Shown here: positions 1-9,345 of the stretch, piece by piece
Layout of the letters: each line of letters opens with the position of its first letter
Numbering within the stretch: position 1 is the first letter of the stretch
Source of the DNA: Cytophagales bacterium
Lineage (GTDB): Bacteria; Bacteroidota; Bacteroidia; Cytophagales; JAAEPT01
Direction: 5' to 3'
Assembly: GCA_024232295.1 (NCBI GenBank)
Contig: JAAEPT010000033.1
Span: 1-64,000, forward strand
DNA: 64,000 nucleotides
Notes under the pieces: generated by a model
Told to the model about the DNA's origin: nothing
Databases searched by the model: none
Seen by the model: the letters and a program-made list of their open reading frames with translations, nothing else
Made by a program: the position numbers and the translations under genes

Positions 1-120
1 AATTGGATTATTAATAAAACTGATATCCAAAATGCTTCTAAAGTGAGATCTACTAAAGGATTACTTGTACATGCTTACGGGAAAATTATTGCTGCTACTT
101 TTTTAACTTTTGGTTTTTAA
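1..120 (+). CDS. 3' end of a CDS truncated by the window edge; possibly the C-terminus of an IS transposase
   Basis: Frame 1 is open from base 1 to TAA at 118-120: NWIINKTDIQNASKVRSTKGLLVHAYGKIIAATFLTFGF*. The ASKVRSTKGLLVHAYGK segment resembles transposase C-termini, from memory only. Confidence 0.35.
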   Translation, partial: NWIINKTDIQNASKVRSTKGLLVHAYGKIIAATFLTFGF

Positions 121-255
121 CCCTTAATTCACATAAATTATAAGATTTCAATAAACCTGTTGCAATAAGATCAGGAATATGTGTTTTTTCATCCAATCTA
201 CAAACGCTTCTTCCACTTCAGCATTGACAGTGATTGTTACTTGATAGGTAAGCAT
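95..255 (-). pseudogene. DUF4286-family remnant, frameshifted and 3'-truncated
   Basis: ATG at 255 gives MLTYQVTITVNAEVEEAFVDWMKK. A -1 shift at the A6 run (184-189) gives THIPDLIATGLLKSYNLCEL..., together a DUF4286-like N-terminal half. Family homology seems to stop near 125. Confidence 0.6.
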
Positions 256-261
256 AAATCA

Positions 262-1305
262 TTAGATATTTTCCCACCATTGATTATTTTGATAAGTATT
301 GTCCTCAAAACTCACCAATTCGCCAATTTTAGGGGTAATAAAAGGAATATTTTCTTTCTGAGATGTTTCGATAAATCGGATAACAGGATCAGTCCATGTA
401 TGCATTGCCAAGGCAAAACCAGCCCAATGGACAGGCATAATTTTCTTGGTATGTGTATCAATAGCAGCCTGTACACTTTCTTCTGGAAACATATGAATCA
501 AATGCCATTTTTCATTGTATTGACCACATTCCATAAACCCAAAATCAAATGGTCCTAATCGCTCACCAATTTCTTTAAAGTGCTTACCATAGCCACCATC
601 TCCACTGAAATAAATACTTTCTGAAGCTGTTTTGAATACCCAACCACCCCATAATGATTTTTCACGATCTGTCAATCCTCTTCCAGAAAAATGACGAGTA
701 GGTGTATATGTAATATTGATATCTCCAAAAGCAGTTTCATCCCACCAATCAAACTCTTTAATTTTATCAGCTGAGATGCCCCATTTTTCTAAATGTCTTC
801 CAACTCCCAAACCAACATAATATTCCTTGGTCTTAGGCATCAATTTGATAAGACTATCCAAATCTACATGATCATAGTGGTCATGTGTAAATAAAACAAG
901 GTCAATTTCAGGTAATTCATCAATTATGTCTAGACTTTTTTCAGAAAATCTGTCTGTTGAAAAAGGAGCTATTGGAGAAGCATTTGGTCCTAACATAGGA
1001 TCAATCAACAAAGTCTTATTATTGATTCTAAGCAAGATCACCGAGTGAGCATACCAAATAAATTTAGCTTTGGTAGAAGGTGCAAGAAAAGCCTCTTTGT
1101 CAAAAGGTGCTATTGACAAATTTTTGGAAGGAACACGATCCTGTTTTTTACAAAATTGCTCATATAGCATTTTAGGAAGGTCTTGAAAACTAAAGTTTAA
1201 TGATGTTTCTTCTAAGTTTACAAACTTTTTCCCATTCCAATTTTTTGACTTAGCATATCTCGCTTCATTTTTAGAAGTAACACTGGCTCCAAATTGCTTT
1301 AACAT
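262..1305 (-). CDS. MBL-fold metallo-hydrolase, NAPE-PLD/UlaG-like
   Basis: ORF with THDHYDHVD metal-binding motif, YFSGDGGYG and MPVHWAGF segments. Confidence 0.85.
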   Translation of the reverse strand: MLKQFGASVTSKNEARYAKSKNWNGKKFVNLEETSLNFSFQDLPKMLYEQFCKKQDRVPSKNLSIAPFDKEAFLAPSTKAKFIWYAHSVILLRINNKTLLIDPMLGPNASPIAPFSTDRFSEKSLDIIDELPEIDLVLFTHDHYDHVDLDSLIKLMPKTKEYYVGLGVGRHLEKWGISADKIKEFDWWDETAFGDINITYTPTRHFSGRGLTDREKSLWGGWVFKTASESIYFSGDGGYGKHFKEIGERLGPFDFGFMECGQYNEKWHLIHMFPEESVQAAIDTHTKKIMPVHWAGFALAMHTWTDPVIRFIETSQKENIPFITPKIGELVSFEDNTYQNNQWWENI

Positions 1306-1445
1306 AACGAATAAGTGGTTTTTGATAAAAAGTAATCTCTCTTAAATATAAAAAAGAAATTGGAAAAAGATTGTGATATTTACTAAGAGTATTCTAATTG
1401 GGTGGTTTTGTAAACCTTTAGAGGAAGATCTAGAATCAATTGTCT

Positions 1446-1494
1446 TACAAAAAAAGAGCTAAGGTAATCCTTAACTCTTTCTATTTAAAACCTT
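1446..1494 (-). terminator. Rho-independent terminator, copy 1 of a 49-bp repeat
   Basis: AAAGAGCTAAGG-TAAT-CCTTAACTCTTT hairpin with an A-run on the + strand (U-run on the minus transcript), downstream of the minus-strand lipoprotein gene. Confidence 0.75.
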
Positions 1495-1541
1495 ACTTAA
1501 TCAATTCTCGCTAAGCATGTATCATACTGGAAGTTTTACTA

Positions 1542-1952
1542 TTATTCCTTTTCAAATTCCAGCTCACAATTTTCTCCAAAAAGTAAAAGTGTATTATCTA
1601 AAACTTGGTAAGAGTTTATCAGACCAATGCTTTTCACTAAATCACTTTCAGATTCATCCTCTCCAGCAACTTCTGTTGTGGAGAAATCTGAAAAACTAAT
1701 AACCCCTTGTTCTTTTATATTAGCAGTGCCACCACCAGAATTGACCTTCATAACTAATTTGAAACTAGAATCATTGTTAAAACTAAGACAATAATAATAA
1801 TCACCTTGTTTAACCCTATCTCCATCAATCTCAATACATTTCAACTTCCAAGAAGATTTTGTAATATCCGTTGATTCAGTTAAATCTTCTTTCTCACAAC
1901 TACTACAAAAAATTGCAAGAAATAACATTAGGCATAATACTTTCACATTCAT
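1542..1952 (-). CDS. Small lipoprotein, lipocalin/META-like
   Basis: Signal peptide with lipobox (LAIFCSSC) and a small beta-rich domain. Confidence 0.6.
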   Translation of the reverse strand: MNVKVLCLMLFLAIFCSSCEKEDLTESTDITKSSWKLKCIEIDGDRVKQGDYYYCLSFNNDSSFKLVMKVNSGGGTANIKEQGVISFSDFSTTEVAGEDESESDLVKSIGLINSYQVLDNTLLLFGENCELEFEKE

Positions 1953-2009
1953 AATTCAGTAATTAACATTCGATTTTCACAAAACAACGGGTGGAAGATA
2001 TTTTTATTA

Positions 2010-2936
2010 TCATCCCTTTTTCAGTGTTGGACGTTGGGTAACTTCATGATAACAAATTGCATTTTTATCAAAGTAGTGAAAGACCATACTTTTTCGTGTT
2101 TTGTCCTTGTTTTCATGTGCTTCACCACCATGTAATAGGTTTGCATGCCAAATTAAAACATCACCCTTTTTGGCTTTGAAAGTCTTCTTTTTAAGTCCTA
2201 ATTCTTTAATTTTTTGTTCCAAAGCAATTTCATACTCAGTATATTTCTTATCTCCAATCATCAAAAAATTGCCTTCATTATTATAGTCTGGATTCAAAAA
2301 ATAAGGGAGTGTATGACTTCCTTCATAATAGTGAAGTGGACCATTATCTTCATCAATATCTTCTAATGCAACCCAAACTCCCAAAAGTCCTCCCAATGGA
2401 AAAGTAGTCATATGAATGCTATCTGAATGTGTTTTCTGCTCACTCCCCATCAAAAAGTTAATGCTCTGAAAAAGTTGCATTTCACTACCTCTCAAAGCAG
2501 AAAGCAATTCAATTAAATTATTATTATCTCCACAATCCTTTATGAGCTTAGATTTATGAATGGCAAACATTAGTTTGTTACGATACTTAAAGTCTATTTC
2601 CTGCTGATTGAGTAAGTTTTCAATCTCTTGATTAATGGCATCTACCTTGTCAGGTGAAAAATGACCACTAAGAATTGTATATCCCCTTTTGGGGAAATCT
2701 AAAATTGATTGTTGTACTTCTGGTGTAGCTTCTTGGAAAAGTTTGGTTTCATTGACTTGAAGTGGATAAGGCTGATTTAATAAAAAAGCATCACAATTTT
2801 GAAAATCAACACTTGATATTGGTGAGAAATAACATTTTTTCAACCCAATTTTTTTGTAAAGTGCCTTGTTATGGACTAATTGTTTTTTGTGAAAAAAGTT
2901 ATAGACCATATAGGTCATTTTTATGCGTCTAATCAT
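2010..2936 (-). CDS. Phytanoyl-CoA dioxygenase (PhyH) family protein
   Basis: H-x-D type motif (KTHSDSIHM), distal LLHGGEAHENK, GVWVALEDIDEDNGPLHYYEGSH. Confidence 0.8.
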   Translation of the reverse strand: MIRRIKMTYMVYNFFHKKQLVHNKALYKKIGLKKCYFSPISSVDFQNCDAFLLNQPYPLQVNETKLFQEATPEVQQSILDFPKRGYTILSGHFSPDKVDAINQEIENLLNQQEIDFKYRNKLMFAIHKSKLIKDCGDNNNLIELLSALRGSEMQLFQSINFLMGSEQKTHSDSIHMTTFPLGGLLGVWVALEDIDEDNGPLHYYEGSHTLPYFLNPDYNNEGNFLMIGDKKYTEYEIALEQKIKELGLKKKTFKAKKGDVLIWHANLLHGGEAHENKDKTRKSMVFHYFDKNAICYHEVTQRPTLKKG

Positions 2937-3025
2937 ATCTCAAGCTTAATTTACCAAGTCTTTTAAAGATAAATGATTCGTTGCTTCTTTTCAAATACTC
3001 ATCCTTGTTGTACCCAAAAAGTTTA

Positions 3026-3074
3026 TACAAAAAAAGAGCTAAGGCAATCCTTAACTCTTTCTATTTAAAATCTT
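3026..3074 (-). terminator. Rho-independent terminator, copy 2 of a 49-bp repeat
   Basis: AAAGAGCTAAGG-CAAT-CCTTAACTCTTT hairpin with U-run on the minus transcript, directly downstream of gldG. Confidence 0.75.
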
Positions 3075-3087
3075 TTTTGACTAGTAT

Positions 3088-4746
3088 TTATCCAAAACTA
3101 GCATACTTTCTTTTTCTTATCCACCAGCGAACAATACCAAATAGAACTACTAACAAAACAGGTACTACCACATTGATAATTTGCCATTTTGTTTTCTCCT
3201 CCTCTACTTTGAATTTATCCAAAGGACGCTTTACAATATTTTTATTAAATGATTGACGAACAACTTCTTCATCCAACATATAGTTAATTGCATTCAACAA
3301 AAATTGCTTATTGGAATAAACCTCTCTTGTGTACTGATCAAATCCTAATGGATAAGGCTTTCCTGCTTTTTGATCAAAAGCATTGGCTAAAATATCTCCA
3401 TCAGAGAAAACCAAAACTTTTCCTTTTCCATTTCCTTTTGACAAAAAGACTTTGGTTGCTTCAAAGCTCAAACTATCTGGTAGTGGTCTACCTGCATACA
3501 AAGAAGTGAAATTGCCTTCTAACAGGTAAGAAACAGGTAATTGCCCAGAATTATAGTAGTTTTTGTCTAAATTAATTCTTAACTCTTCGGCAGAATAGAC
3601 AATAGGTTGTGACTTGACTTTTGTATATTTTGAAGTATAAACCAATGGCGTTTTCTTCACTCCTTTTGCCTTAATTGTATCTAATGTATTGATATGGCGA
3701 GTAAGCAAAGCATTCATATTCTTTACAATAGGATGCTCTTTGTTAAACTCATTCAATAACGGATAAAAACTCCAAGGCAACAATTTGTATTTTTGACCAT
3801 CTCGAATCGGTACTGGAGAAGCATTTAAGTCTTGAATCATATTCATATTAACACGCACTCCATAGCGAAATAATAAATCTCTTAAATTCAAATCATAGGG
3901 CAAACCTTGTAAACCAACACTATCTTTGCGAGTTTCGATGGCATCCATAAAGAATAACACTTTTCCTCCATTCATCAAATACTGGTCAAGCTTGTATTTT
4001 TCTTGTTCTGTATAAGCTTGTTTGGGTTGTGCAATGATTAGTGCCTCCAAATTCTCAATCTTATCTGGCAAGCTTAAATTCATTCTACCCACTTCATATT
4101 GTAAACTCAAAGCATTCATTGCCTGAAAAACTTCTGCATCAGCAAGCTCTCCATGTCCTTCTACAAATGCCACACGCTTTTTACGCTCTTGTTTCAATAC
4201 CTTAATTCCTGATACCAATTCAAATTCTACAGTTTCCATTGATTGGTATAAGTCATCTTCTCTATTTCCTTTCAAAAATGGAACAGCAATTTTTCTTCCT
4301 TTATAAACCAATACAGCTCCAGGGAAAACCAATGTATTTTTATTACTTCCTCCCTCATTTGAAACTACACTGGTTGGTTGCAAACCTAATTGTACTAACG
4401 ATTTGAAAAACTCTCCCCTTTTCTTTTTATCTGTTTCTTTTTTGTAAGGGTCAATGAATTCATACTTTAGATTTTTTCCAGCATAAGCAGACATTTCTTC
4501 TAGTGTTTCTTCAATGGAACGCTCTAAATTTTTGAATCCTGCTGGAAAATCTCCATGCAAGTATACTTGAACTCTTAATGGACTATCCAAAGTACTTACA
4601 ATGCTTTTGGTTGATGATGCCAGACTGAAACGCTTGTCTTCTGTAAGGTCAAAACGCATGAATGATTTGCCTACTACCCAATTGACTAATAGAATTACTA
4701 AAAGACCAACAATGTATAATACGATATCTCTCTTCTTTCCTTTCAT
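3088..4746 (-). CDS. gldG: Gliding motility-associated ABC transporter substrate-binding protein GldG
   Basis: N-terminal TM, RFDLTEDKRFSLASSTKSIV, C-terminal TM, and adjacency to gldF. Confidence 0.92.
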   Translation of the reverse strand: MKGKKRDIVLYIVGLLVILLVNWVVGKSFMRFDLTEDKRFSLASSTKSIVSTLDSPLRVQVYLHGDFPAGFKNLERSIEETLEEMSAYAGKNLKYEFIDPYKKETDKKKRGEFFKSLVQLGLQPTSVVSNEGGSNKNTLVFPGAVLVYKGRKIAVPFLKGNREDDLYQSMETVEFELVSGIKVLKQERKKRVAFVEGHGELADAEVFQAMNALSLQYEVGRMNLSLPDKIENLEALIIAQPKQAYTEQEKYKLDQYLMNGGKVLFFMDAIETRKDSVGLQGLPYDLNLRDLLFRYGVRVNMNMIQDLNASPVPIRDGQKYKLLPWSFYPLLNEFNKEHPIVKNMNALLTRHINTLDTIKAKGVKKTPLVYTSKYTKVKSQPIVYSAEELRINLDKNYYNSGQLPVSYLLEGNFTSLYAGRPLPDSLSFEATKVFLSKGNGKGKVLVFSDGDILANAFDQKAGKPYPLGFDQYTREVYSNKQFLLNAINYMLDEEVVRQSFNKNIVKRPLDKFKVEEEKTKWQIINVVVPVLLVVLFGIVRWWIRKRKYASFG

Positions 4747-4750
4747 TTCC

Positions 4751-5473
4751 TTACCACTTTCTACTAACCAAAACCAAACGTGTAGTTAATAACATCAAAA
4801 CTACAATACTTATGAAAAATACTGCATTACGAGTGTCAATGACTCCTTTGCTCATTGCAGTATAATGATATGAAAAGCTTAATTGGCTAATCCCAAAAGC
4901 ATATTGATTGCTTACCAATTCTGACAAATAAGATGTTCCTTCAAATAAGAAAAGTGATAAAAATACAGAGATGATAAAGGCTACAATTTGATTTTTGGTC
5001 AATGAAGAAGTAAACACACCTACTGCTGTGAAACTTGCTCCCAAACACAACAAGCCAATGTATGAACCTACAATTCCTGCTGAATCTAAATTACCCACAG
5101 GATTTCCCAATTGATAAATAGCTATGTAATAAACTAATGTAGGAATCAAGGCAAAAACAACAAGTGAGAAGGAAGCCAAAAATTTCCCTAAAACCAATTG
5201 CCACTCTGTAATTGGACGAGTCAATAATAATTCAATTGTTCCTGTTTTCTTTTCTTCTGCAAATGAACGCATAGTGATCGCAGGAATTAAAAACATATAA
5301 ACATAAGGAGCAACAACAAACAACAAGTTCATATCTGCTTCTCCATAATCAAATACAGTGTCTGGAAACACCCACATATACAAACCAATTCCTGTCAAAA
5401 ATAGAATGATGACAAGGTAGGCAATAAGGTCATTAAAGAATGACTTAATTTCTTTTCTGTAAATACTCAACAT
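4751..5473 (-). CDS. gldF: Gliding motility-associated ABC transporter permease GldF
   Basis: ABC-2 type permease: MRSFAEEKKTGTIELLLTRPITEWQLVLGKF. Confidence 0.92.
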   Translation of the reverse strand: MLSIYRKEIKSFFNDLIAYLVIILFLTGIGLYMWVFPDTVFDYGEADMNLLFVVAPYVYMFLIPAITMRSFAEEKKTGTIELLLTRPITEWQLVLGKFLASFSLVVFALIPTLVYYIAIYQLGNPVGNLDSAGIVGSYIGLLCLGASFTAVGVFTSSLTKNQIVAFIISVFLSLFLFEGTSYLSELVSNQYAFGISQLSFSYHYTAMSKGVIDTRNAVFFISIVVLMLLTTRLVLVSRKW

Positions 5474-5480
5474 CAGCTAA

Positions 5481-6395
5481 CTATGATTTCGTTAATTGTT
5501 GGAAAACTTTTTCTAATGAAATTTCTTCTGAGCTTGAAGCTAATAAACTCCAATTTTGGGCAGTAGTCAAGGCAAAAATATCAGCACGAATGTCTTTCTC
5601 TCCTTGTACTTTGATTTCATACACAAATCCCTCTCTCTTGCTCACACTACCTACACCTTCTAATTCTTCAAGGATAGTAGTATCTATTTCTTGATCAAAT
5701 TCTACAATTAGTAGTGTACCTCCTTGCTGTAAATCTTTCAGTTTTTCTACCTCTTCGTTTGCTACAATTTCTCCTCGATTAATGATGATAACACGGTCAC
5801 ACAGAGCCTGAACTTCTTGCATAATATGTGTAGAAAAAATCACCGTTTTATCTTTGCTAATTGTCTTGATAAGATTTCGAATTTCTAGAATTTGATTGGG
5901 ATCAAGTCCTGTACTTGGTTCATCAAGAATCAATACTTTTGGATCATGAATCAATGCTTGTGCTAAACCCACACGTTGGCGATATCCTTTTGACAAAGCT
6001 CCTATTTGTTTGTTTTGCTCCAATGTCAAACCACATAATTCAATCATTTCAGCAACACGTTCTTTGAGTTTCTTACCACCAAGCTTGTGCAAAGAACCAA
6101 TAAAGTGCAAATATTCATGCACATACATATCCAAATACAAAGGGTTATGCTCTGGCAAATACCCTACATTCTCTCGAACTTCAATTGGATTTTCAACCAC
6201 ATCATAACCACAAATTTTTATACTCCCACTACTTGGTGGAAGATAACAGGTAGCAATTTTCATTGTAGTTGATTTTCCTGCTCCATTAGGACCTAGAAAA
6301 CCAATAATCTCACCTTCTTTGGCTGTAAAGCTAATATCATTTACTGCCTTTTGACTACCATATATTTTTACTAAATCACGAACCTCTACAGACAC
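5481..6395 (-). CDS. gldA: Gliding motility-associated ABC transporter ATP-binding protein GldA
   Basis: Walker A GPNGAGKST, Walker B VLILDEPSTGLDP, next to gldF/gldG. Confidence 0.9.
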   Translation of the reverse strand: MSVEVRDLVKIYGSQKAVNDISFTAKEGEIIGFLGPNGAGKSTTMKIATCYLPPSSGSIKICGYDVVENPIEVRENVGYLPEHNPLYLDMYVHEYLHFIGSLHKLGGKKLKERVAEMIELCGLTLEQNKQIGALSKGYRQRVGLAQALIHDPKVLILDEPSTGLDPNQILEIRNLIKTISKDKTVIFSTHIMQEVQALCDRVIIINRGEIVANEEVEKLKDLQQGGTLLIVEFDQEIDTTILEELEGVGSVSKREGFVYEIKVQGEKDIRADIFALTTAQNWSLLASSSEEISLEKVFQQLTKS

Positions 6396-6508
6396 AACTT
6401 ATCAAGTTTAATTTTAATTGATAACCCACAAAAATAAGAATAAGATATTAAGTTGTGGGCTTTTAGGCTTTATTTCTTAATTTTAATCAAATACTACACC
6501 ATAGATAA

Positions 6509-7513
6509 ATGAAACTACAAGAGAACATTTCGCTCAAAGCATATAATACTTTTGGATTAGAAGTTACCGCTCAAAAATTTGGGTCTTTTACTTCAGAAGA
6601 TGATTTGAAAGCTTTTTTCCCAAGTCAAGAAACATGGTTTATCTTGGGAGGAGGAAGTAATATTTTACTTACTCAAGACTTTGAAGGAATTGTTTTGCAT
6701 AACCAAATCATGGGAATTGATAAAATCAAAGAAGATGAAAATCATATTTGGTTAGAAGTGGGAGCTGGTGAAGTATGGCATAACTTTGTTTTGCATTGTA
6801 TTGAAAAGGAATGGGCAGGAATTGAAAACCTTTCGCTTATTCCAGGTACTGTGGGAGCTTCTCCTATTCAAAATATTGGTGCCTATGGTGTGGAAGTAAA
6901 AGATGTGATTGAATCAGTAAAAGCATTTCATATTGAAACACAAGAAATTCATGTTTTCAATAATAAACAATGTGAATTTGGCTACCGTGATAGTGTTTTC
7001 AAAAGAGAGCAAAAAGGAAAGTATGTAATTACACAAGTCACTTTCAAATTGAATAAAGTACCTACATTCAATGTAAATTATGGTGCAATTCAACAAACTT
7101 TGGAAGAGAATAGTATCACCGAATTAAGCCTAAAAGCAGTAAGTGATGCAGTAATTCAAATTAGACAAAGTAAATTACCAGATCCAAAAGAAATTGGTAA
7201 CTCTGGTAGCTTTTTCAAAAACCCAGAGATTCCAACAAGTCAATTTGAAGCTCTCAAAGAAAAATTCCCAAACATTGTGGGTTATCCTGTAAAAGAAGGT
7301 GTTACAAAAGTTCCTGCAGGTTGGCTAATTGATAATGCAGGTTGGAAAGGAAAACGCTTTGGTGAAATTGGTGTTCATGCCAAGCAAGCTCTTGTATTGG
7401 TGAATTATGGTAATGGAAAAGGAAATGATATCAAAGAGTTAGCTTATAAAATTAAGGCTGATATTTTTGAAAAATATGGAATTGAGATTAATCCAGAGGT
7501 GAATATTATCTAA
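6509..7513 (+). CDS. murB: UDP-N-acetylmuramate dehydrogenase
   Basis: NTFGLEV, GGGSNILL, GTVGASPIQNIGAYG, GNSGSFFKNPEI. Confidence 0.95.
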   Translation: MKLQENISLKAYNTFGLEVTAQKFGSFTSEDDLKAFFPSQETWFILGGGSNILLTQDFEGIVLHNQIMGIDKIKEDENHIWLEVGAGEVWHNFVLHCIEKEWAGIENLSLIPGTVGASPIQNIGAYGVEVKDVIESVKAFHIETQEIHVFNNKQCEFGYRDSVFKREQKGKYVITQVTFKLNKVPTFNVNYGAIQQTLEENSITELSLKAVSDAVIQIRQSKLPDPKEIGNSGSFFKNPEIPTSQFEALKEKFPNIVGYPVKEGVTKVPAGWLIDNAGWKGKRFGEIGVHAKQALVLVNYGNGKGNDIKELAYKIKADIFEKYGIEINPEVNII

Positions 7514-8554
7514 ATGGAAAAAAGGCATTTTCATTCATTAAACGCATTTCGTTTTCTTTTTTTCTTATTGGTATTTCTTGTTCATACTCCCTACCCCGAT
7601 GATCATTGGTTAGGTTTTATTATGGACAAAGGAGGAGTCGCTTTCTTTTTTGTATTAAGTGGCTTTCTCATTACTTATTTTCTTTTATTTGAAAAGAAAG
7701 CAAAAGGCATAATCAACTTAAAAAAATTTCATAAGAAAAGAATATTGAGAATTTATCCATTATTCTATTTAATGATTGCATTTGCCTACACCACTCCCTA
7801 TATACTAGAACTCCTTAATCTTCCACATAATGATCAAGGTTATAGTCCAAACCTACTAACCTCTGTTTTCTTTTTGGAAAATTATGCAATGATATACACA
7901 GGTTCTTTTCCAGATGGAGCACCTTTGCGAGTAATGTGGTCTCTCTGTGTCAATGAACATTTCTATATTATTTGGGGATTGCTCTTATCTTTTTTATCAA
8001 TCAAAAAAGTGCCTTATTTATTAGCTTTCAGTATTATTGGTGCTTTTGGTTGTAGACTTTTGTATTCATCTTTTGAAATACCCACATTAGATTTATTCAC
8101 ACACATTGACTACTTTGCTTTTGGAGCTATTCCTGCTTATTGGTTAATAGAAAAACCTAAAATATTTACATTTCTTAATCCAATTCCAGCATTTATAAAG
8201 TACTTATTTTTGGTGCTGGTCATCATTACACCAAAGCTATTTTTTGGAATATTCTCAGAAAGTATTTTTGCGTGTCTATTTTCTCTATTGTTAGTTCTTA
8301 CACTTAGTTCAGAAAACAGTCTCAAAATTAACGATAAATGGTGGTTTAGTAAACTTGGGAAATATACTTATGGAATGTATTTATACCATACTATTTGTAT
8401 CTTATTAGTAATACAATTAGTTAAAAAATTAGGATTAGACATACACTGGGGACTTTCTCTATTAATTAGTTTATCATTAACTGTTATTGTCAGTATACTA
8501 TCTTATTACATTTTTGAAGCTCCTATTTTAAAACTAAAGAAAAGAATCACATAA
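7514..8554 (+). CDS. Acyltransferase 3 family membrane protein (OafA-like)
   Basis: N-terminal RFLFFLLVFLVH..., GVAFFFVLSGFLI, WSLCVNEHFY; about 10 hydrophobic segments. Confidence 0.85.
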   Translation: MEKRHFHSLNAFRFLFFLLVFLVHTPYPDDHWLGFIMDKGGVAFFFVLSGFLITYFLLFEKKAKGIINLKKFHKKRILRIYPLFYLMIAFAYTTPYILELLNLPHNDQGYSPNLLTSVFFLENYAMIYTGSFPDGAPLRVMWSLCVNEHFYIIWGLLLSFLSIKKVPYLLAFSIIGAFGCRLLYSSFEIPTLDLFTHIDYFAFGAIPAYWLIEKPKIFTFLNPIPAFIKYLFLVLVIITPKLFFGIFSESIFACLFSLLLVLTLSSENSLKINDKWWFSKLGKYTYGMYLYHTICILLVIQLVKKLGLDIHWGLSLLISLSLTVIVSILSYYIFEAPILKLKKRIT

Positions 8555-8837
8555 TTAAGTTCTCAAAAAAAATCCTACAAAGCCATTTAATCTCTTATCG
8601 GTCAAGTATTGAGTATGGTGTACCATAGCTGTAATTTTACAGTTATTCTACATTCTTTAGTATCCAATCAATTAGTCTGAAACTTTCATCATGTATTTGG
8701 AGTACAAAAGAAAAAACTAGCAATTAACATCAAATACGATTTTTAAAATTTTTATTGTTTTCATGGGAATATGAAACTCTAATCAGTTTAGAAATGAAAA
8801 TCATCCAAATAACTTATCAATTTTTAACATAATAATT

Positions 8838-9287
8838 ATGAGAAAAACATCATTAATTGTATTACTATCTATTTTTCTTTGGGGATGTGGTGGAGAAGAA
8901 ATTGGACGTTTGCCAATTAACAAAATTAGTAGAGAAGGAAATGTCACTATCAAGGAAGTTACACTTGAATTGAAGAAAGATGAAGAGCTTGGGCTTTGGT
9001 CTGAAATGGATATGGAATATGAAGAGGAAGCTTCTTTTCGCTTTCAGGTCATCATCATGAAAGATGGCAAAGAATATGAAAAATTTCAAATAGACCCTAC
9101 AAAGAAAAATGTGAGTTTGGGAGAGTCTAAAATAACCTTGAATGGCAAAACAAGTTGGGAATTTACAGGTAGAAATACAGCTTATAAGGTAAAAGAAGAT
9201 GGTACTTATATCTTCAAAAGCCGTCTAATTGCATCCGAAAACCCAAGTATTATCCTGAATAAAGCAGAGCTTGTCATCAAAAGATAA
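8838..9287 (+). CDS. Hypothetical lipoprotein
   Basis: Signal peptide and lipobox (LSIFLWGCGG). Confidence 0.6.
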   Translation: MRKTSLIVLLSIFLWGCGGEEIGRLPINKISREGNVTIKEVTLELKKDEELGLWSEMDMEYEEEASFRFQVIIMKDGKEYEKFQIDPTKKNVSLGESKITLNGKTSWEFTGRNTAYKVKEDGTYIFKSRLIASENPSIILNKAELVIKR

Positions 9288-9303
9288 TTGTAAAAGTATT
9301 TTT

Positions 9304-9337
9304 AAGGAAGAACTATTTCTGGTTCTTCCTTACTTTT
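9304..9337 (+). terminator. Rho-independent terminator
   Basis: AAGGAAGAAC-TATTTCTG-GTTCTTCCTT followed by a T-rich tract. Confidence 0.8.
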
Positions 9338-9345
9338 TAATGAGA

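Noticed and set aside
184-190. Programmed -1 frameshifting at the A6 run in the DUF4286 remnant
   Set aside because: The gene also lacks its C-terminal half, so decay or an indel is simpler than a working recoding site.
181-558. + strand ORF of 125 aa (MFFHPIYKRFF...)
   Set aside because: Antisense to the MBL-fold gene and to the DUF4286 remnant; no domain pattern, looks like a shadow ORF.
1517-1699. + strand ORF of 60 aa
   Set aside because: Antisense of the minus-strand lipoprotein gene with a good signal peptide; shadow ORF.
6425-6459. CCCACAA...TTGTGGG inverted repeat between gldA and murB
   Set aside because: Only 7 bp of stem with a loop of about 21 nt and located in a divergent promoter region; too weak to call.
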